Virus record (IMG/VR): IMGVR_UViG_3300017971_000274
Location: 1 to 64,000 of that record
Reading direction: 5' to 3' (one strand)
Length of the DNA stretch: 64,000 nucleotides
Source of the DNA: a virus
Positions 49,939 to 59,517 of this stretch are shown here, piece by piece. Positions within the stretch are counted from its first letter, which is position 1; each line of letters starts with the position of its first letter. The translations under genes and the position numbers were made by a program. The notes under the pieces were generated by a model, which saw only the letters and a program-made list of their open reading frames with translations, ran no database searches and was not told where the DNA came from.

Positions 49939-50366
49939 ATCGCAATCCTGACCATATGAGTAACGAAGAAGTGGTCTCGGAGGTCGCCACTCTCCAGGAT
50001 GAGATCAAGACGCGGGCTTTCCGGGTACACGCCTTGGCAGACTCATTGTACCGTCGTGTTAGGAGAAGCCCGGTGGACGATAGCACAACGATTTACATGA
50101 CTTACGCCAACGCCGTAATAAGGTACGCGGGCGCTGTTCGGCAGGTTTCGAACCGGACCATACGGACCTCGAAGGTGTTAGACCGGTTATCCGAGGTACG
50201 GGCTGAATCAGCCGACCGTGAACGTGAGCGGCAACATAAGCAGCAACGGCAGCAACAGCGGGAGGAAAGACGACTGGCGACAAGCAGCCCTATGGAATCT
50301 TTGATTAGAACCTATGTAGAGGAGTCCCTTACGCAAGTGCCAACCGGCACGGGTAGCGAAGGCTAA
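49935..50366 (+). CDS. Hypothetical helical protein before portal
   Basis: The 143-residue product starts at GTG overlapping the previous stop (GTGA); ATG 49956 is an alternative. It is helical and basic with a Gln/Arg-rich segment (KQQRQQQREERR) near residue 110. It is joined to the portal gene by a TAATG overlap. Possibly a head-assembly accessory protein. Confidence 0.6.
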   Translation: MNRNPDHMSNEEVVSEVATLQDEIKTRAFRVHALADSLYRRVRRSPVDDSTTIYMTYANAVIRYAGAVRQVSNRTIRTSKVLDRLSEVRAESADRERERQHKQQRQQQREERRLATSSPMESLIRTYVEESLTQVPTGTGSEG

Positions 50367-52159
50367 TGCCCACTAGAAAGTTCACGAACGCCACTTCTGC
50401 TCCTTACGCGACCGTGGTCACACGGGCGATGCCTTCCCCGTACATTGCCAAAGGCCCGGTCAGTTCTTTGACCCCAAAGGAGCTAGAGGCTCGTAAGCTC
50501 CAGAAGATAGCCAATTGCGACTTTGGCGGCTACGGCAGCGGGAATACGACGATGGCTTCTGCCGGGCAGTTCTTCTCCCCGCAGTTGTCTACCGATTTTC
50601 TGGAGTTGCCGCAGTCTCTACGTGAGAAGCGGGAGATCTACAGGCACTTTTATAACACCGACCCGATCGTGGGGCAGTCCATCGATCTGCATACGGAACT
50701 ACCCTTGTCGAAGGTCCGGTTGGCTACCCCGAAGCCAACTACTTGCCCGGAAGGCTTCAAAGACCCTCACGACTACGCCAACTACATTCTGTGGTTCTTC
50801 ACGACCATGTGTGACCGTATAAAGTTGTTCCAGCGGCTCGTCACAATGGTTCACCACTACTGGTTGGATGGCGGAGTCTTCGTGTTTGCTGAAGACTCCG
50901 AGGTCAAGGTTCCGGATGACATCGGATATGACGAGAAGGCTATTGGTGTTAAGTCGATTGTCACGGAGTCAGGTGAGGCTAAAGAAGAGCCTGAGGTAGG
51001 TCTGGTCGAACGAGAGGACCGTGAGGATCAGGAGCTATCTTACTACCAGGAGTACTATCAGGGATGGGATCGGCTCATCCTCCTGCCCATTGATCAGGTA
51101 AAAGTCACGACTTATTCGTTCACGGATAAGCTACGTGTTGAGTTGATACCGGCCGAGCGGGACCGCGCTCTTATAAATCAGGCTAAGTCCGGTGACGAGT
51201 TCGCGGAAGAGATGGTCCGCGAGATGCCTGAAGAGGTACGGGATCATATTGAAAACGGTAAACTCATTCCCTTGGGCACAGACCCGGATGAGGGGTCATT
51301 CTGTTATTACCTAGCCGGGCGACGTGGTGCTGGCGAAGACCTGGGGCAGAGCATCTTAGACCGCGTTCTCCGGACGTTGTACTACCGGGAAAAGCTACGT
51401 CAGGCTCAGACCCAGATTGCTTCCAGGGCGATGACGCCCAAGCGTATCGTCTGGGGCGACAGAATTTCCGAGATGGATGTTAACGATTTGAGGGAGCAAG
51501 TCGATTTGGCCCTCGTCGATCCTGACTATTCGATTGTCACCAACTATGAAGTCCGTTGGGAAGAAATCGGAGCCAGGGACCGGCTTCTGGATTTGTCGAG
51601 CGAATATGACATCACGGACAAGCAACTGTACGCGGGTCTGGGTGTCACTGAGAGCCTGTTATCCGGAGAGACGTTGTACTCCGGAGACAGGCTCAAGCTC
51701 GAAGTCATAAACACCCGGTACATGTTCTTGCGGGAGATGGTTCAGGAATATGTGGAGAACTATCTCTTTAAGCCCATTGCCCGGCGCAAGGGGTTTGTGG
51801 AGAAGAACGCCTGGGGTGGTGAGGTGGTGTTATACCCTCGTCTCTCGTTCACGAGACTACCGCTGCGGGACTCCCAGGACACTTATGACGCCCTGTTCAA
51901 TCTCTACCAGAAGGGGTCGATCGACATCAGTCTCATTTTGGAGATGTTCAACATCGATCCGGACGACACCAAGCTCAAGTTAGAGAAGGACATGTTTACG
52001 GTCAACGACGCCCTGTTCAACGAAGCTCTCCGGGGCATCTACAATGGCGTGGCAGACCGTATCATCGAAAACACAGACGTGGTCGATAGGGTCCAAAAGG
52101 CATTGAAGCTTAAAGAGGTGCCGAAACCCGAGGGCGGCGGTGAAGAGGAGCGGTGGTAG
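50366..52159 (+). CDS. Portal protein
   Basis: The portal dodecamer is the DNA gate of the capsid. The 597-residue product has the usual order: a disordered N-terminus, YRHFYNTDPIVGQSIDLHTE near residue 90, a mixed wing domain, and a stem/clip part with VRWEEIGARDRLLDLSSEY. A helical crown ends it (LKLEVINTRYMFLREMVQE). Position between terminase and protease/capsid genes fits. No protein motif is catalytic. Confidence 0.82.
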   Translation: MPTRKFTNATSAPYATVVTRAMPSPYIAKGPVSSLTPKELEARKLQKIANCDFGGYGSGNTTMASAGQFFSPQLSTDFLELPQSLREKREIYRHFYNTDPIVGQSIDLHTELPLSKVRLATPKPTTCPEGFKDPHDYANYILWFFTTMCDRIKLFQRLVTMVHHYWLDGGVFVFAEDSEVKVPDDIGYDEKAIGVKSIVTESGEAKEEPEVGLVEREDREDQELSYYQEYYQGWDRLILLPIDQVKVTTYSFTDKLRVELIPAERDRALINQAKSGDEFAEEMVREMPEEVRDHIENGKLIPLGTDPDEGSFCYYLAGRRGAGEDLGQSILDRVLRTLYYREKLRQAQTQIASRAMTPKRIVWGDRISEMDVNDLREQVDLALVDPDYSIVTNYEVRWEEIGARDRLLDLSSEYDITDKQLYAGLGVTESLLSGETLYSGDRLKLEVINTRYMFLREMVQEYVENYLFKPIARRKGFVEKNAWGGEVVLYPRLSFTRLPLRDSQDTYDALFNLYQKGSIDISLILEMFNIDPDDTKLKLEKDMFTVNDALFNEALRGIYNGVADRIIENTDVVDRVQKALKLKEVPKPEGGGEEERW

Positions 52160-52188
52160 ATTAGTCTTTCGATAGATTTGTTCTACCG

Positions 52189-55023
52189 ATGGAACGGTTC
52201 GCCACCAAGTCAGATTCTCAGCGCGAAGACGAAGAGACTGAGCGTCTGGTTCGAGAGAGTCCCAAGGTGAAGCCCCCTCGCCACGACAAGCGTCGTGAGC
52301 GGGTAGAGCCTGATAAGGACGAGGACTTGTCTCAGAAGGACGAGGACCTCTCTCATAATTATAAGGATGTCGGCGGGTCAGTCCATACGGCCAAGAAGAG
52401 GCAGGACCTGATTACTGTTAGGTTGAAGGAGGACCCCAGTAAGACTGTCCAGGTCACGAAAGAGAAGCTCAAGAAAGAGCCTCATAAATACGAGGAGATC
52501 AAGAAAGAGGAACCAGAGCCGGAAGAGAAGCCACAGCCAGAAGCGGAACCGGAAGAAGCGAAACCCAAGGCTGTCAAAACCCCGGAAACGGACCTTGAAG
52601 CGGCTAAGTCTCTGGCCGCGATGCGGGCGAACGACGCCCAATTTGACAATTTTCTCAAGGATTTCTTGAACCCGAAGAAAGACATGGGGTCGTGGGCTAT
52701 ATCGAACCCGGAGACCTCCATAGATCAGGTCAAAGACGTTTTCCACGGCCGTACATTGCCCAAGGAAATTGAGACATTGGGCGATTTGGTGCGTGTCCTC
52801 AAGCTCAAGCCGAAGAAAAAGAAAGGGCCAACGAAGCCGGTCGCACCACCGTCCGGCGAGGTACCGGCCGAAGAGGCTCCTGACGAGGAGGAGGCTCCTG
52901 ACGAGGAGAGCGAAGAGGAAATTCCAGAGGAGGTCTCGGACGAAAAACCTAAGAAGAAGCCTTCGAAGAAAAAGAAGCTTCCACCTCCTCCTGGCTCTCC
53001 TACTCGTCCGTACACTCAGGCTGAATTTAAGGACTCTCGTGACCAGCTACGGAGAACGTTTTCTCCGGAGGTGGCGCTCGATTTGATGCTGATCAGGCCG
53101 CCGATCCACCCGGACGAAGTTAACAAGATGATCTCGGACTTCAACGTCGCCAAGTCGATTCCTGTTGAGACGGAGGATTTCGACAAGCTTCGCGAGAACT
53201 TGGAGTCTTACACGATGGACCCCTCCGAGGTCCCGGACCCCAAGATGGTGGAGATCGACGGTAAAAGTGTCAGTTATGACGAGCTACCTGAGGGGGAGGA
53301 AAAAGAAGAGGCCAAGCGTCGGCATCAAGTCCAGACCGTGGCCATGAATTTGGCGGCCCGAAACGCAGTAGCCAAAAGTATAGAGAAAGACGGAATCCCG
53401 CCTGACTTGGCCGAAGAGTTAGCTGGTTTCACTTTGTCGGGGAAGGACGAGAACCCAAGTGCTCGATCCCAACGAGCCGCCAAAATGTCCGAAGTGTTGT
53501 TTTATAGCGGCTTGGAAAAGACCGATCACAAGCCCGTCGAACCGGAAGCCGTGAAGAAACTTTTGAAGAGGTTCGGGGCCGACCCGGCCGCTCAGAAGGT
53601 GGCCACGGGTTATCTACAGGCTATGGATTACCAGGACGCCCGTAAGAGGTTCTTAGACCCGGACTCCAAAGAACATATATCTGAGTACCAAACCCCAAAG
53701 GAAATCGTTTCAAGACTGGGTAAGGCTATGCGTTTCCTCAGGGAGCGAGAGGGAAATTACCCCAGCGTCGATAACGATATTCCTACACTTTTTAAACTAA
53801 GGATCACGCGGAACCTGGGTGCCCTGGTGCCCGACAAACAGAGGGAAATTCAAGATTTATTAGACGAAGAAGACAATCGCCAATACGAAGCCGCCCTCAA
53901 AAAGTACCAAGAAGAGATGCGTGCGTATAAGAAACGATTGAGTCGAGCGAAGAGCGCGTTCAAGAGAGCCATGGCCAGATATAGGGAAAGAAAAGCAGAG
54001 GGTAAGAAAGCCAGAGTGCCCCTGTCCACCGAAGATCGGTTGGCGAAGCAGGGTGTTTCTGAGCCGCAAGAACCTAGAAAACCGCCTAGATATGACTTGT
54101 TTGGCAAGGAGCCGCAGGAGTTAGAAGCGACGGCCAAAGAGTTTTGGGACTCTTTCAGGAGTCGGACTGCCAGTAGTTCGGCCAGGGTCAGGGTGGTGGT
54201 CCGGCATCTTCACGCCGCTGGAAAATTAAGGCCAGCCAATCCTTTTTCTATTTATTTCAATACTTCTGCGATGGGTAAAAATCGTCAGGCTGTCTATTGG
54301 GGTGTTGAACCCAACGCGGTCGATCCTTATCGAGGGTGGTCACAACCTAGGGATCAAGACCTAACTGATCGTGAGTATTCCAAGATTTTGGCGTCCGCTC
54401 AGAGATGGCTCCAGGCTCCGGTGTTGACAGTAAACATCGAGGGAGTGCCTCGTGACGCTCAGTATCGGGCGGCTCTAGATTTGGCGATTCGGACAGAGGG
54501 GTACGACCGTGTAATCCATCCGACCGCCTATAATAGTTTGTTAGCTCGTCTTGCAGGAGAACCACAACCTCAAGATGAGACGTTGTTAACAACCACAGAG
54601 AAACTAGCGAGGAGAAAGATGTCCAACAAAGTGGAGTTTGACACAAGCGCTGCCGACCGCGTTCTGGCTCGTCTGGATCGTATTGCCAGCACAATCCAGG
54701 AGAATCACGAGAAGTGGGGCATGAAGTTCGAAGAAGCCAAGGAACTCGTGAACGAGATCGATCGGGTTGCTGACGATTTCGAGACCGCCGCCTACGGTGA
54801 GAAGTCTATGACCGTTCGGCAAGCTCAGATTCTGCAAGCCAGCGACAAGAAGGCGGAGGTCCTTCAGCGTGACGGCGATGAGCCGTACATGGACACCTTC
54901 CAGAATCCGTCGCAGCCGCATCAGACGGAAGCTGACGAGCCGTATATGCAAGCCTACGGGAACGATGATTCCTCTGGCGTGCATCACGGCAAGGCAGAGA
55001 ACGGCCGCCCTCTCGCTCCATAA
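52189..55023 (+). CDS. Large internal/scaffold-like head protein
   Basis: The 944-residue product is highly charged. Residues 1-280 are disordered with Lys/Glu and Pro-Glu repeats, residues 285-600 are helical, and a basic helix lies near 575-610. A compact part lies near 670-800 with SSARVRVVVRHLHAAGKLR, related to the RVxxRF-type motif of smaller proteins. The C-terminus repeats DEPYM twice. It could be a scaffold, internal core or ejected protein. Not recognised as a family. Confidence 0.6.
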   Translation: MERFATKSDSQREDEETERLVRESPKVKPPRHDKRRERVEPDKDEDLSQKDEDLSHNYKDVGGSVHTAKKRQDLITVRLKEDPSKTVQVTKEKLKKEPHKYEEIKKEEPEPEEKPQPEAEPEEAKPKAVKTPETDLEAAKSLAAMRANDAQFDNFLKDFLNPKKDMGSWAISNPETSIDQVKDVFHGRTLPKEIETLGDLVRVLKLKPKKKKGPTKPVAPPSGEVPAEEAPDEEEAPDEESEEEIPEEVSDEKPKKKPSKKKKLPPPPGSPTRPYTQAEFKDSRDQLRRTFSPEVALDLMLIRPPIHPDEVNKMISDFNVAKSIPVETEDFDKLRENLESYTMDPSEVPDPKMVEIDGKSVSYDELPEGEEKEEAKRRHQVQTVAMNLAARNAVAKSIEKDGIPPDLAEELAGFTLSGKDENPSARSQRAAKMSEVLFYSGLEKTDHKPVEPEAVKKLLKRFGADPAAQKVATGYLQAMDYQDARKRFLDPDSKEHISEYQTPKEIVSRLGKAMRFLREREGNYPSVDNDIPTLFKLRITRNLGALVPDKQREIQDLLDEEDNRQYEAALKKYQEEMRAYKKRLSRAKSAFKRAMARYRERKAEGKKARVPLSTEDRLAKQGVSEPQEPRKPPRYDLFGKEPQELEATAKEFWDSFRSRTASSSARVRVVVRHLHAAGKLRPANPFSIYFNTSAMGKNRQAVYWGVEPNAVDPYRGWSQPRDQDLTDREYSKILASAQRWLQAPVLTVNIEGVPRDAQYRAALDLAIRTEGYDRVIHPTAYNSLLARLAGEPQPQDETLLTTTEKLARRKMSNKVEFDTSAADRVLARLDRIASTIQENHEKWGMKFEEAKELVNEIDRVADDFETAAYGEKSMTVRQAQILQASDKKAEVLQRDGDEPYMDTFQNPSQPHQTEADEPYMQAYGNDDSSGVHHGKAENGRPLAP

Positions 55024-55040
55024 CGTAAGCGGGATTCAAA

Positions 55041-55763
55041 TTGATCGACTTCTGGAAACTCGTTAAGGATTACAGCATCGGGGATGTCGTTGAACGATTC
55101 GCCCCGGCGTCTGGATCTACGCTTTCTCCGTTCGTGGGCCGCGTAACAGCGGTCCACCGTGGGTTGGGGCAAGTTGACGTTCAGTGGCCTTATGGCAACG
55201 AACGGATGTCGCCGGACGAAATCATCCGGGTGGACCCCAAACTCACATGTTACATGCCTCCGGAGTTCGATCAATCTTACATGAGCTACGACATTGCCGA
55301 AGCTCGAAAACGTTGGGCATCCTCTTCCCCGTGGAGAGGGTCTGAATTACCCGCTGGTTTTTATCATGAGTTGGCGAAACTCTGGAAGGATGGCGCGAAT
55401 GAGGTGGGAGCCTACGATGCGCTGTGGCATCGTTACGCCGCCTCCGGAGTTTCGGACGATAGCTTACGCGATGAAGTCGAGAAGTTTTATCGCGTCTCAG
55501 AGCGGCTGAGAGACCTTAGGATTCAGCAACACGTAGAGAAAACCGCCGCCTACTGGGTTGCCCTGAACCGCACATACCGGGCGACCCAGAGGGAAATCGA
55601 TGCTGGGAAGCCCTCTTGCCCCAAGTGTGGAACCCAGATGCGTCGCACCACTTACAAGATGAAGGATGGCGCATGTGTGCGGCTTTTTGCGTGCCCGCAG
55701 GATTTGTTCCTCATCAAATCTGACTCCATTCTGAATCCTGAGGGGGAGTCGTTAGGGTGGTGA
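55041..55763 (+). CDS. Hypothetical protein with SH3-like and zinc-ribbon parts
   Basis: The 240-residue product (TTG start) has an N-terminal small beta-barrel-like stretch (GDVVERF ... VGRVTAVHRGLGQVDVQW), a helical middle and a C-terminal zinc ribbon (CPKCGTQM then C and CP). The next gene starts inside its stop (GTGA). It probably belongs to head assembly by position; function unknown. Confidence 0.6.
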   Translation: MIDFWKLVKDYSIGDVVERFAPASGSTLSPFVGRVTAVHRGLGQVDVQWPYGNERMSPDEIIRVDPKLTCYMPPEFDQSYMSYDIAEARKRWASSSPWRGSELPAGFYHELAKLWKDGANEVGAYDALWHRYAASGVSDDSLRDEVEKFYRVSERLRDLRIQQHVEKTAAYWVALNRTYRATQREIDAGKPSCPKCGTQMRRTTYKMKDGACVRLFACPQDLFLIKSDSILNPEGESLGW

Positions 55764-56044
55764 GCAGAGGCGGAAATACGACTTACGACCGTCGGGGTCT
55801 TTCAAGAAGCGCTGGAAAGAGCTTACACGAGTTGGTCCGTGATATCGACAAAGCTATGACGGACTTAGCGCGTTCTGTAGGTAAGACTGAGGGGTCCCTC
55901 AAAGATTTGGGTAAGGATCTGAAAGGTGTGAACCCTCTATTGGACGAAGGGTGGTCAGAGTCCTACGAGAGCAGCAAAGAGGCTAGACAGTCGTTCGAAA
56001 AGCTGTCTCAGCTAGTGTTAGAACTGAAGCGTAGGGTTGGCTAA
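55760..56044 (+). CDS. Small helical protein
   Basis: The 94-residue product begins at GTG overlapping the previous stop; a GTG 3 nt upstream is also possible. It is helical with Ser/Lys-rich linkers (HELVRDIDKAMTDLARSVG). It overlaps the protease-like gene by 8 nt. No family is recognised. Confidence 0.58.
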   Translation: MSRGGNTTYDRRGLSRSAGKSLHELVRDIDKAMTDLARSVGKTEGSLKDLGKDLKGVNPLLDEGWSESYESSKEARQSFEKLSQLVLELKRRVG

Positions 56045-57512
56045 AGGTCAGATGGCTTTTCTCAAGTACGCAAAAGCAACTGTTCAAAAGCCGGACGTAA
56101 GTTTTTCGGAGTGGGATGCTCTGCGCAGCAACGCCGTAATTCCTTCGCCAGACTTTCAGAAGCGTACAGCCAAGGTCATCCTACAGGAGTATGATCCGGC
56201 CAAGTACATGCTGAGCCACGCGACCATCGTGGCGTCAGTGGATGTTGATGAGGCAACGGCTCCTCTCGGCCGCCACTTTGTGGACGGCTTTGAGGTGGAT
56301 CGTAAGTATACCGATTATTACATTACCCCGAAGACGGCCCCGTTTGTTAACAACAATAACGACGCTTTCGAGCGCAAGCTCTTACTGGCCAGCTTCAAGA
56401 CGTTTGTAGGCGCTCAGTCCTATGTTGAGCACGTCCAGATCCCGGAGCTATCCAAAGGTCGAATCATAGATGCTGCGGCCAGGGATGTTGGAGACTCTGT
56501 ATACATCGACATCCTGATTGCTAACGATCTTAGACACGCTCCTCTGATCCGGGCCATCAAGAGCGGTCAGTTGGGCACCCTGTCCATGGGATGCTCCACT
56601 TCGTCCACCACATGCACGAAGTGTGGAAACGTGGCGCTGGACGAAGCCCAGCTATGTTCCTGTGTACGATACTTCAAGGGTAATAAGTTCAGGGACGAAC
56701 AGGGCATCGAACGTATAATCGCTGAGCTATGTGGTCATTTTTCGGACCCTGATTCTGTTAAGTTCATCGAAGCCTCGTGGGTTGCCAACCCGGCGTTCAA
56801 GGGCGCTGTCCTCAGGAACATTCTCTCGGCCGACGGGTTTGAGGGCCTTGAAACACGAATGAACATAGCTTTCTCGCGTCCGTCTCCGGTGGCTGATCCT
56901 AACCATATGCCCAAGGCCGCCCGGCTGGGTCAGCAACAACAGTTCGTGCCTGACGACGATGTCGCCCCGAAAGAGGAGCCTAAACAGGAGGCCCCTCTTC
57001 AAAAAGCTATTACCGACTTAACGGACGCGGTCCGCGACCAAGTCGTTGAAAACATTAGAGAAGAACTTAACAAGCAAGAAGTGGATAAGGTCCGGGCTAT
57101 CGATCCTAACCAACAAAATGAGACGTTGATCCGGTCAGCCTTGAAGAACCCCGGATGGCGTAAGGTCGCCAAAATGGTGATTTCTTTTGTTGGAAAGACA
57201 GAGGCTAGAAAGGTTCTTCACGGAGTAATTCTACATAGGTACGGAGGTTGGTCCTTAGTTAGGAAAGCTGGGTTTACGGGTAGAGAGGTGTTAGCTGTAT
57301 CCAGAGTTCTTGACTTGCTGACTAAGAAATCCTCAATGGCTGGCGAAAATAGAGTTTATAGGGCCGTTCTTAATGTAGGTGGGACAGGCCCATATGAAGA
57401 TGTAGAGACCTACCTGACGGCTTGTCGTCAGGTGCTCGGCCGGGCAGTGACAGGCAGCGAAGCTGCCCAATTGCTGGAAAAAGGTCGGCTGTACGCCTTA
57501 GGACGGTCGTAA
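56037..57512 (+). CDS. Prohead protease-like head protein with zinc-ribbon insert
   Basis: The 491-residue product (TTG start, or ATG 56052) has a front domain (1-260) resembling phage head-maturation proteases. It has YVEHVQIPELSKGRIID, IDILIAND and a final TLSMGCS, where the Ser could be the nucleophile and the earlier His a partner. Directly after it lies a four-Cys zinc ribbon (CTKCGN ... CSC), unusual for such proteases. The C-terminal half is helical. Its place before scaffold-like and capsid genes fits a protease. The catalytic assignment is inferred. Confidence 0.6.
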   Translation: MAKGQMAFLKYAKATVQKPDVSFSEWDALRSNAVIPSPDFQKRTAKVILQEYDPAKYMLSHATIVASVDVDEATAPLGRHFVDGFEVDRKYTDYYITPKTAPFVNNNNDAFERKLLLASFKTFVGAQSYVEHVQIPELSKGRIIDAAARDVGDSVYIDILIANDLRHAPLIRAIKSGQLGTLSMGCSTSSTTCTKCGNVALDEAQLCSCVRYFKGNKFRDEQGIERIIAELCGHFSDPDSVKFIEASWVANPAFKGAVLRNILSADGFEGLETRMNIAFSRPSPVADPNHMPKAARLGQQQQFVPDDDVAPKEEPKQEAPLQKAITDLTDAVRDQVVENIREELNKQEVDKVRAIDPNQQNETLIRSALKNPGWRKVAKMVISFVGKTEARKVLHGVILHRYGGWSLVRKAGFTGREVLAVSRVLDLLTKKSSMAGENRVYRAVLNVGGTGPYEDVETYLTACRQVLGRAVTGSEAAQLLEKGRLYALGRS

Positions 57513-57557
57513 ATCTTTTATACAAACACACAGACATAACAACAAAGGAACTCTGCC

Positions 57558-58763
57558 ATGCGTGAGCGTTCTACCTGGAATCGAGAAGAAGTAATGAAGA
57601 AGGCTGCTGCTCTAAACAAAGTGGCAGATCCTTACACCATGAACCAGACCCGTACCCAGCCCCCTGCGGATGAGTATGTCACAGGCGATCCGTCAACGTT
57701 CGCTGAAGACGTACACACTCCTAACACCTGGGAGTCCGAGTACGCTGGTGACGACGTTCGTCGGAATGAGATTGGTATGCCTGAGATGAGGGGCGATACC
57801 TTCAATCATCCGGAGAAGACGGCGTCGAAAGAGGTCTTACTCAAGAAGGCGGATCTGTGCATCGCTGTTGCGAAGCTCATGATGAAGGACGCCTCTGAGG
57901 AAGCCATCGAAGATCAGTCCGTGTCTCTCATGCACCTGCCCGATCAAGAGTTGATCGATACCCACAAGCGGTTGGCGGGCGACGATGAAGACGATGACGA
58001 TGACGATGATCAGGGTGGCGATCAGGACCAAGATCAACAGTCGTCCAAGAAGGCCGATGACGAGGGCGAGGGTGACAAAGCCGCCGCCGAAGAGGGTGAC
58101 AAAGCCGCCGCCGAAGACGAAGGCGAGAAGAAGGACGACGACGAGGAGGGCCAGGAGAAGAAAGCCAAGGATGTGACAGCCGAAGAGGTGGTCAAGAACA
58201 TCCAGGCCGGGAATCTCACAGAGGCCCAGGAGCAGATTCAGCAACTGGTCCAGGCCCAGCAAGCTCAGGCCCAGCAAGCCCAGGACCAACAGGTCCAGGT
58301 CCAGGACGTTCAACAAGTCAGCCAACAGGTCCAGGACATGATCCAGGAGGCTTTGCAGCAACAGACACAGACTGCTCAGCCCCAGGAGCAAGTGATCCAG
58401 ACCGACGAGCAGGTTTTGGACGACATGCTGGCCGGTGCTGGTTGCCAGACGGCTGAGACGGATATCCAAATGGAGCCAGCCCAGATGGATGTGACCGTCG
58501 AAGACCTGGGTCCAGAAGACGAGGTCCTTCAACAGCTTTTCGCCGCTGAACAGGGCGAGGACGAGAAGAAGGACGAGGACGAGGGCGAGAAGAAGGAGGC
58601 GGCCGTTCGTACCGCTTCCACCCGGACAGTTGGTACCAAGCCTACCGAGGGTGTCTCTAAGCTGGGCGGCGCTTCGTCCGCTGGTGGAGACGAAGGTATC
58701 GACAAGCTGTCCAAGCTCTGGAAGTCGGCCCCTGACGTTCGGGACGTTTTCGGAACTCGCTAA
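57558..58763 (+). CDS. Acidic scaffold-like protein
   Basis: The 401-residue product has a helical N-terminus (WNREEVMKKAAALNKVADPYTM), an Asp run near residues 142-150, and two copies of GDKAAAE. A long Gln/Ala-rich helix (about 220-280) and an acidic segment follow, then a conserved-looking C-terminal tip (KLSKLWKSAPDVRDVF). Such low-complexity acidic proteins just before the capsid gene are often scaffolds. AAAGGA precedes the ATG. Confidence 0.62.
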   Translation: MRERSTWNREEVMKKAAALNKVADPYTMNQTRTQPPADEYVTGDPSTFAEDVHTPNTWESEYAGDDVRRNEIGMPEMRGDTFNHPEKTASKEVLLKKADLCIAVAKLMMKDASEEAIEDQSVSLMHLPDQELIDTHKRLAGDDEDDDDDDDQGGDQDQDQQSSKKADDEGEGDKAAAEEGDKAAAEDEGEKKDDDEEGQEKKAKDVTAEEVVKNIQAGNLTEAQEQIQQLVQAQQAQAQQAQDQQVQVQDVQQVSQQVQDMIQEALQQQTQTAQPQEQVIQTDEQVLDDMLAGAGCQTAETDIQMEPAQMDVTVEDLGPEDEVLQQLFAAEQGEDEKKDEDEGEKKEAAVRTASTRTVGTKPTEGVSKLGGASSAGGDEGIDKLSKLWKSAPDVRDVFGTR

Positions 58764-58800
58764 TCAACGCTTTCCCACCTTGACCTCTGTGTGGGTCTAA

Positions 58801-58831
58801 GGTGCTTAGATCAGATCGAATGTAAAGCACC
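58801..58831 (+). promoter_or_regulatory. Leader hairpin before capsid genes
   Basis: GGTGCTT (58801-58807) pairs with AAGCACC (58825-58831) in the 105-nt gap before the head protein gene. A TTGACC at 58780 could be a -35 but has no good -10 partner. The hairpin may protect the 5' end of a processed capsid mRNA. The gap also ends in AAGGAGAG, the Shine-Dalgarno sequence of the next gene. Confidence 0.35.
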
Positions 58832-58868
58832 CTAGTGAAACGCCTGTGAAAAAGGAGAGAGGTCAAAT

Positions 58869-59507
58869 ATGACATCTTTTGCCATCGGCGGTCAAAGCTC
58901 GGGTGATTTCCGGGAGACTTCCGGTCGCGTGCAACTCCTCCACGTCATGACCCGCAATTCAGTGGGTATGTTGACGCCGGATGCGTTCACGCAAGCGAAT
59001 CCTCCTGTCGTCACCGCAGCCAACACCGTCTCCACGACGCTTTCGGGGATTTCCAAGGTAGGTATCCTTGGTGCCTCGATTGCCTTTACGCGCCCTGATA
59101 TTGGCAACAACTATCATGGCGGACCGGTCAAGATCGGCGGCGATTACAGCGCCACGCTCTTGCCCCTTGGAGTCTATCTCAACGATTCCTTGGGAAACCC
59201 CTTCGAGAACACCCCTGGTGTGGCTTCGGGACGAGGGCCGTATGTGTGCGGTAGCGGCTCCTGTGTTGCGGTCTCGATTTACGAGACGCAGGTCCTACTT
59301 GGCGGTGGTGCTGGAAACCCGATCACGTACGCTCCGGGCCAAAAGCTCTGGGCCAGCGCGAACGGATACCTCACTAACCAACTCGCGGACGCCTATGAGT
59401 ACAACGTCGCAGGTCAGAACGCCATCGAGTTCTGCACCCTGATGGGCGTTGTCAAGGTCGCTCCAGACGCCAACAGTTCGCTACTCGTGCTTGACATGAG
59501 GGCCTAG
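58869..59507 (+). CDS. Head decoration/capsid-associated protein
   Basis: The 212-residue product is Gly/Ser-rich and strand-rich, without charged tails, like a decoration or head-stabilising protein (AFTRPDIGNNYHGGPVKIGG, GVYLNDSLGNPFENTPG). AAAGGAGAG gives a strong Shine-Dalgarno sequence. It lies 10 nt before the major capsid gene. Exact family not recognised. Confidence 0.68.
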   Translation: MTSFAIGGQSSGDFRETSGRVQLLHVMTRNSVGMLTPDAFTQANPPVVTAANTVSTTLSGISKVGILGASIAFTRPDIGNNYHGGPVKIGGDYSATLLPLGVYLNDSLGNPFENTPGVASGRGPYVCGSGSCVAVSIYETQVLLGGGAGNPITYAPGQKLWASANGYLTNQLADAYEYNVAGQNAIEFCTLMGVVKVAPDANSSLLVLDMRA

Positions 59508-59517
59508 GAGGATAGCC

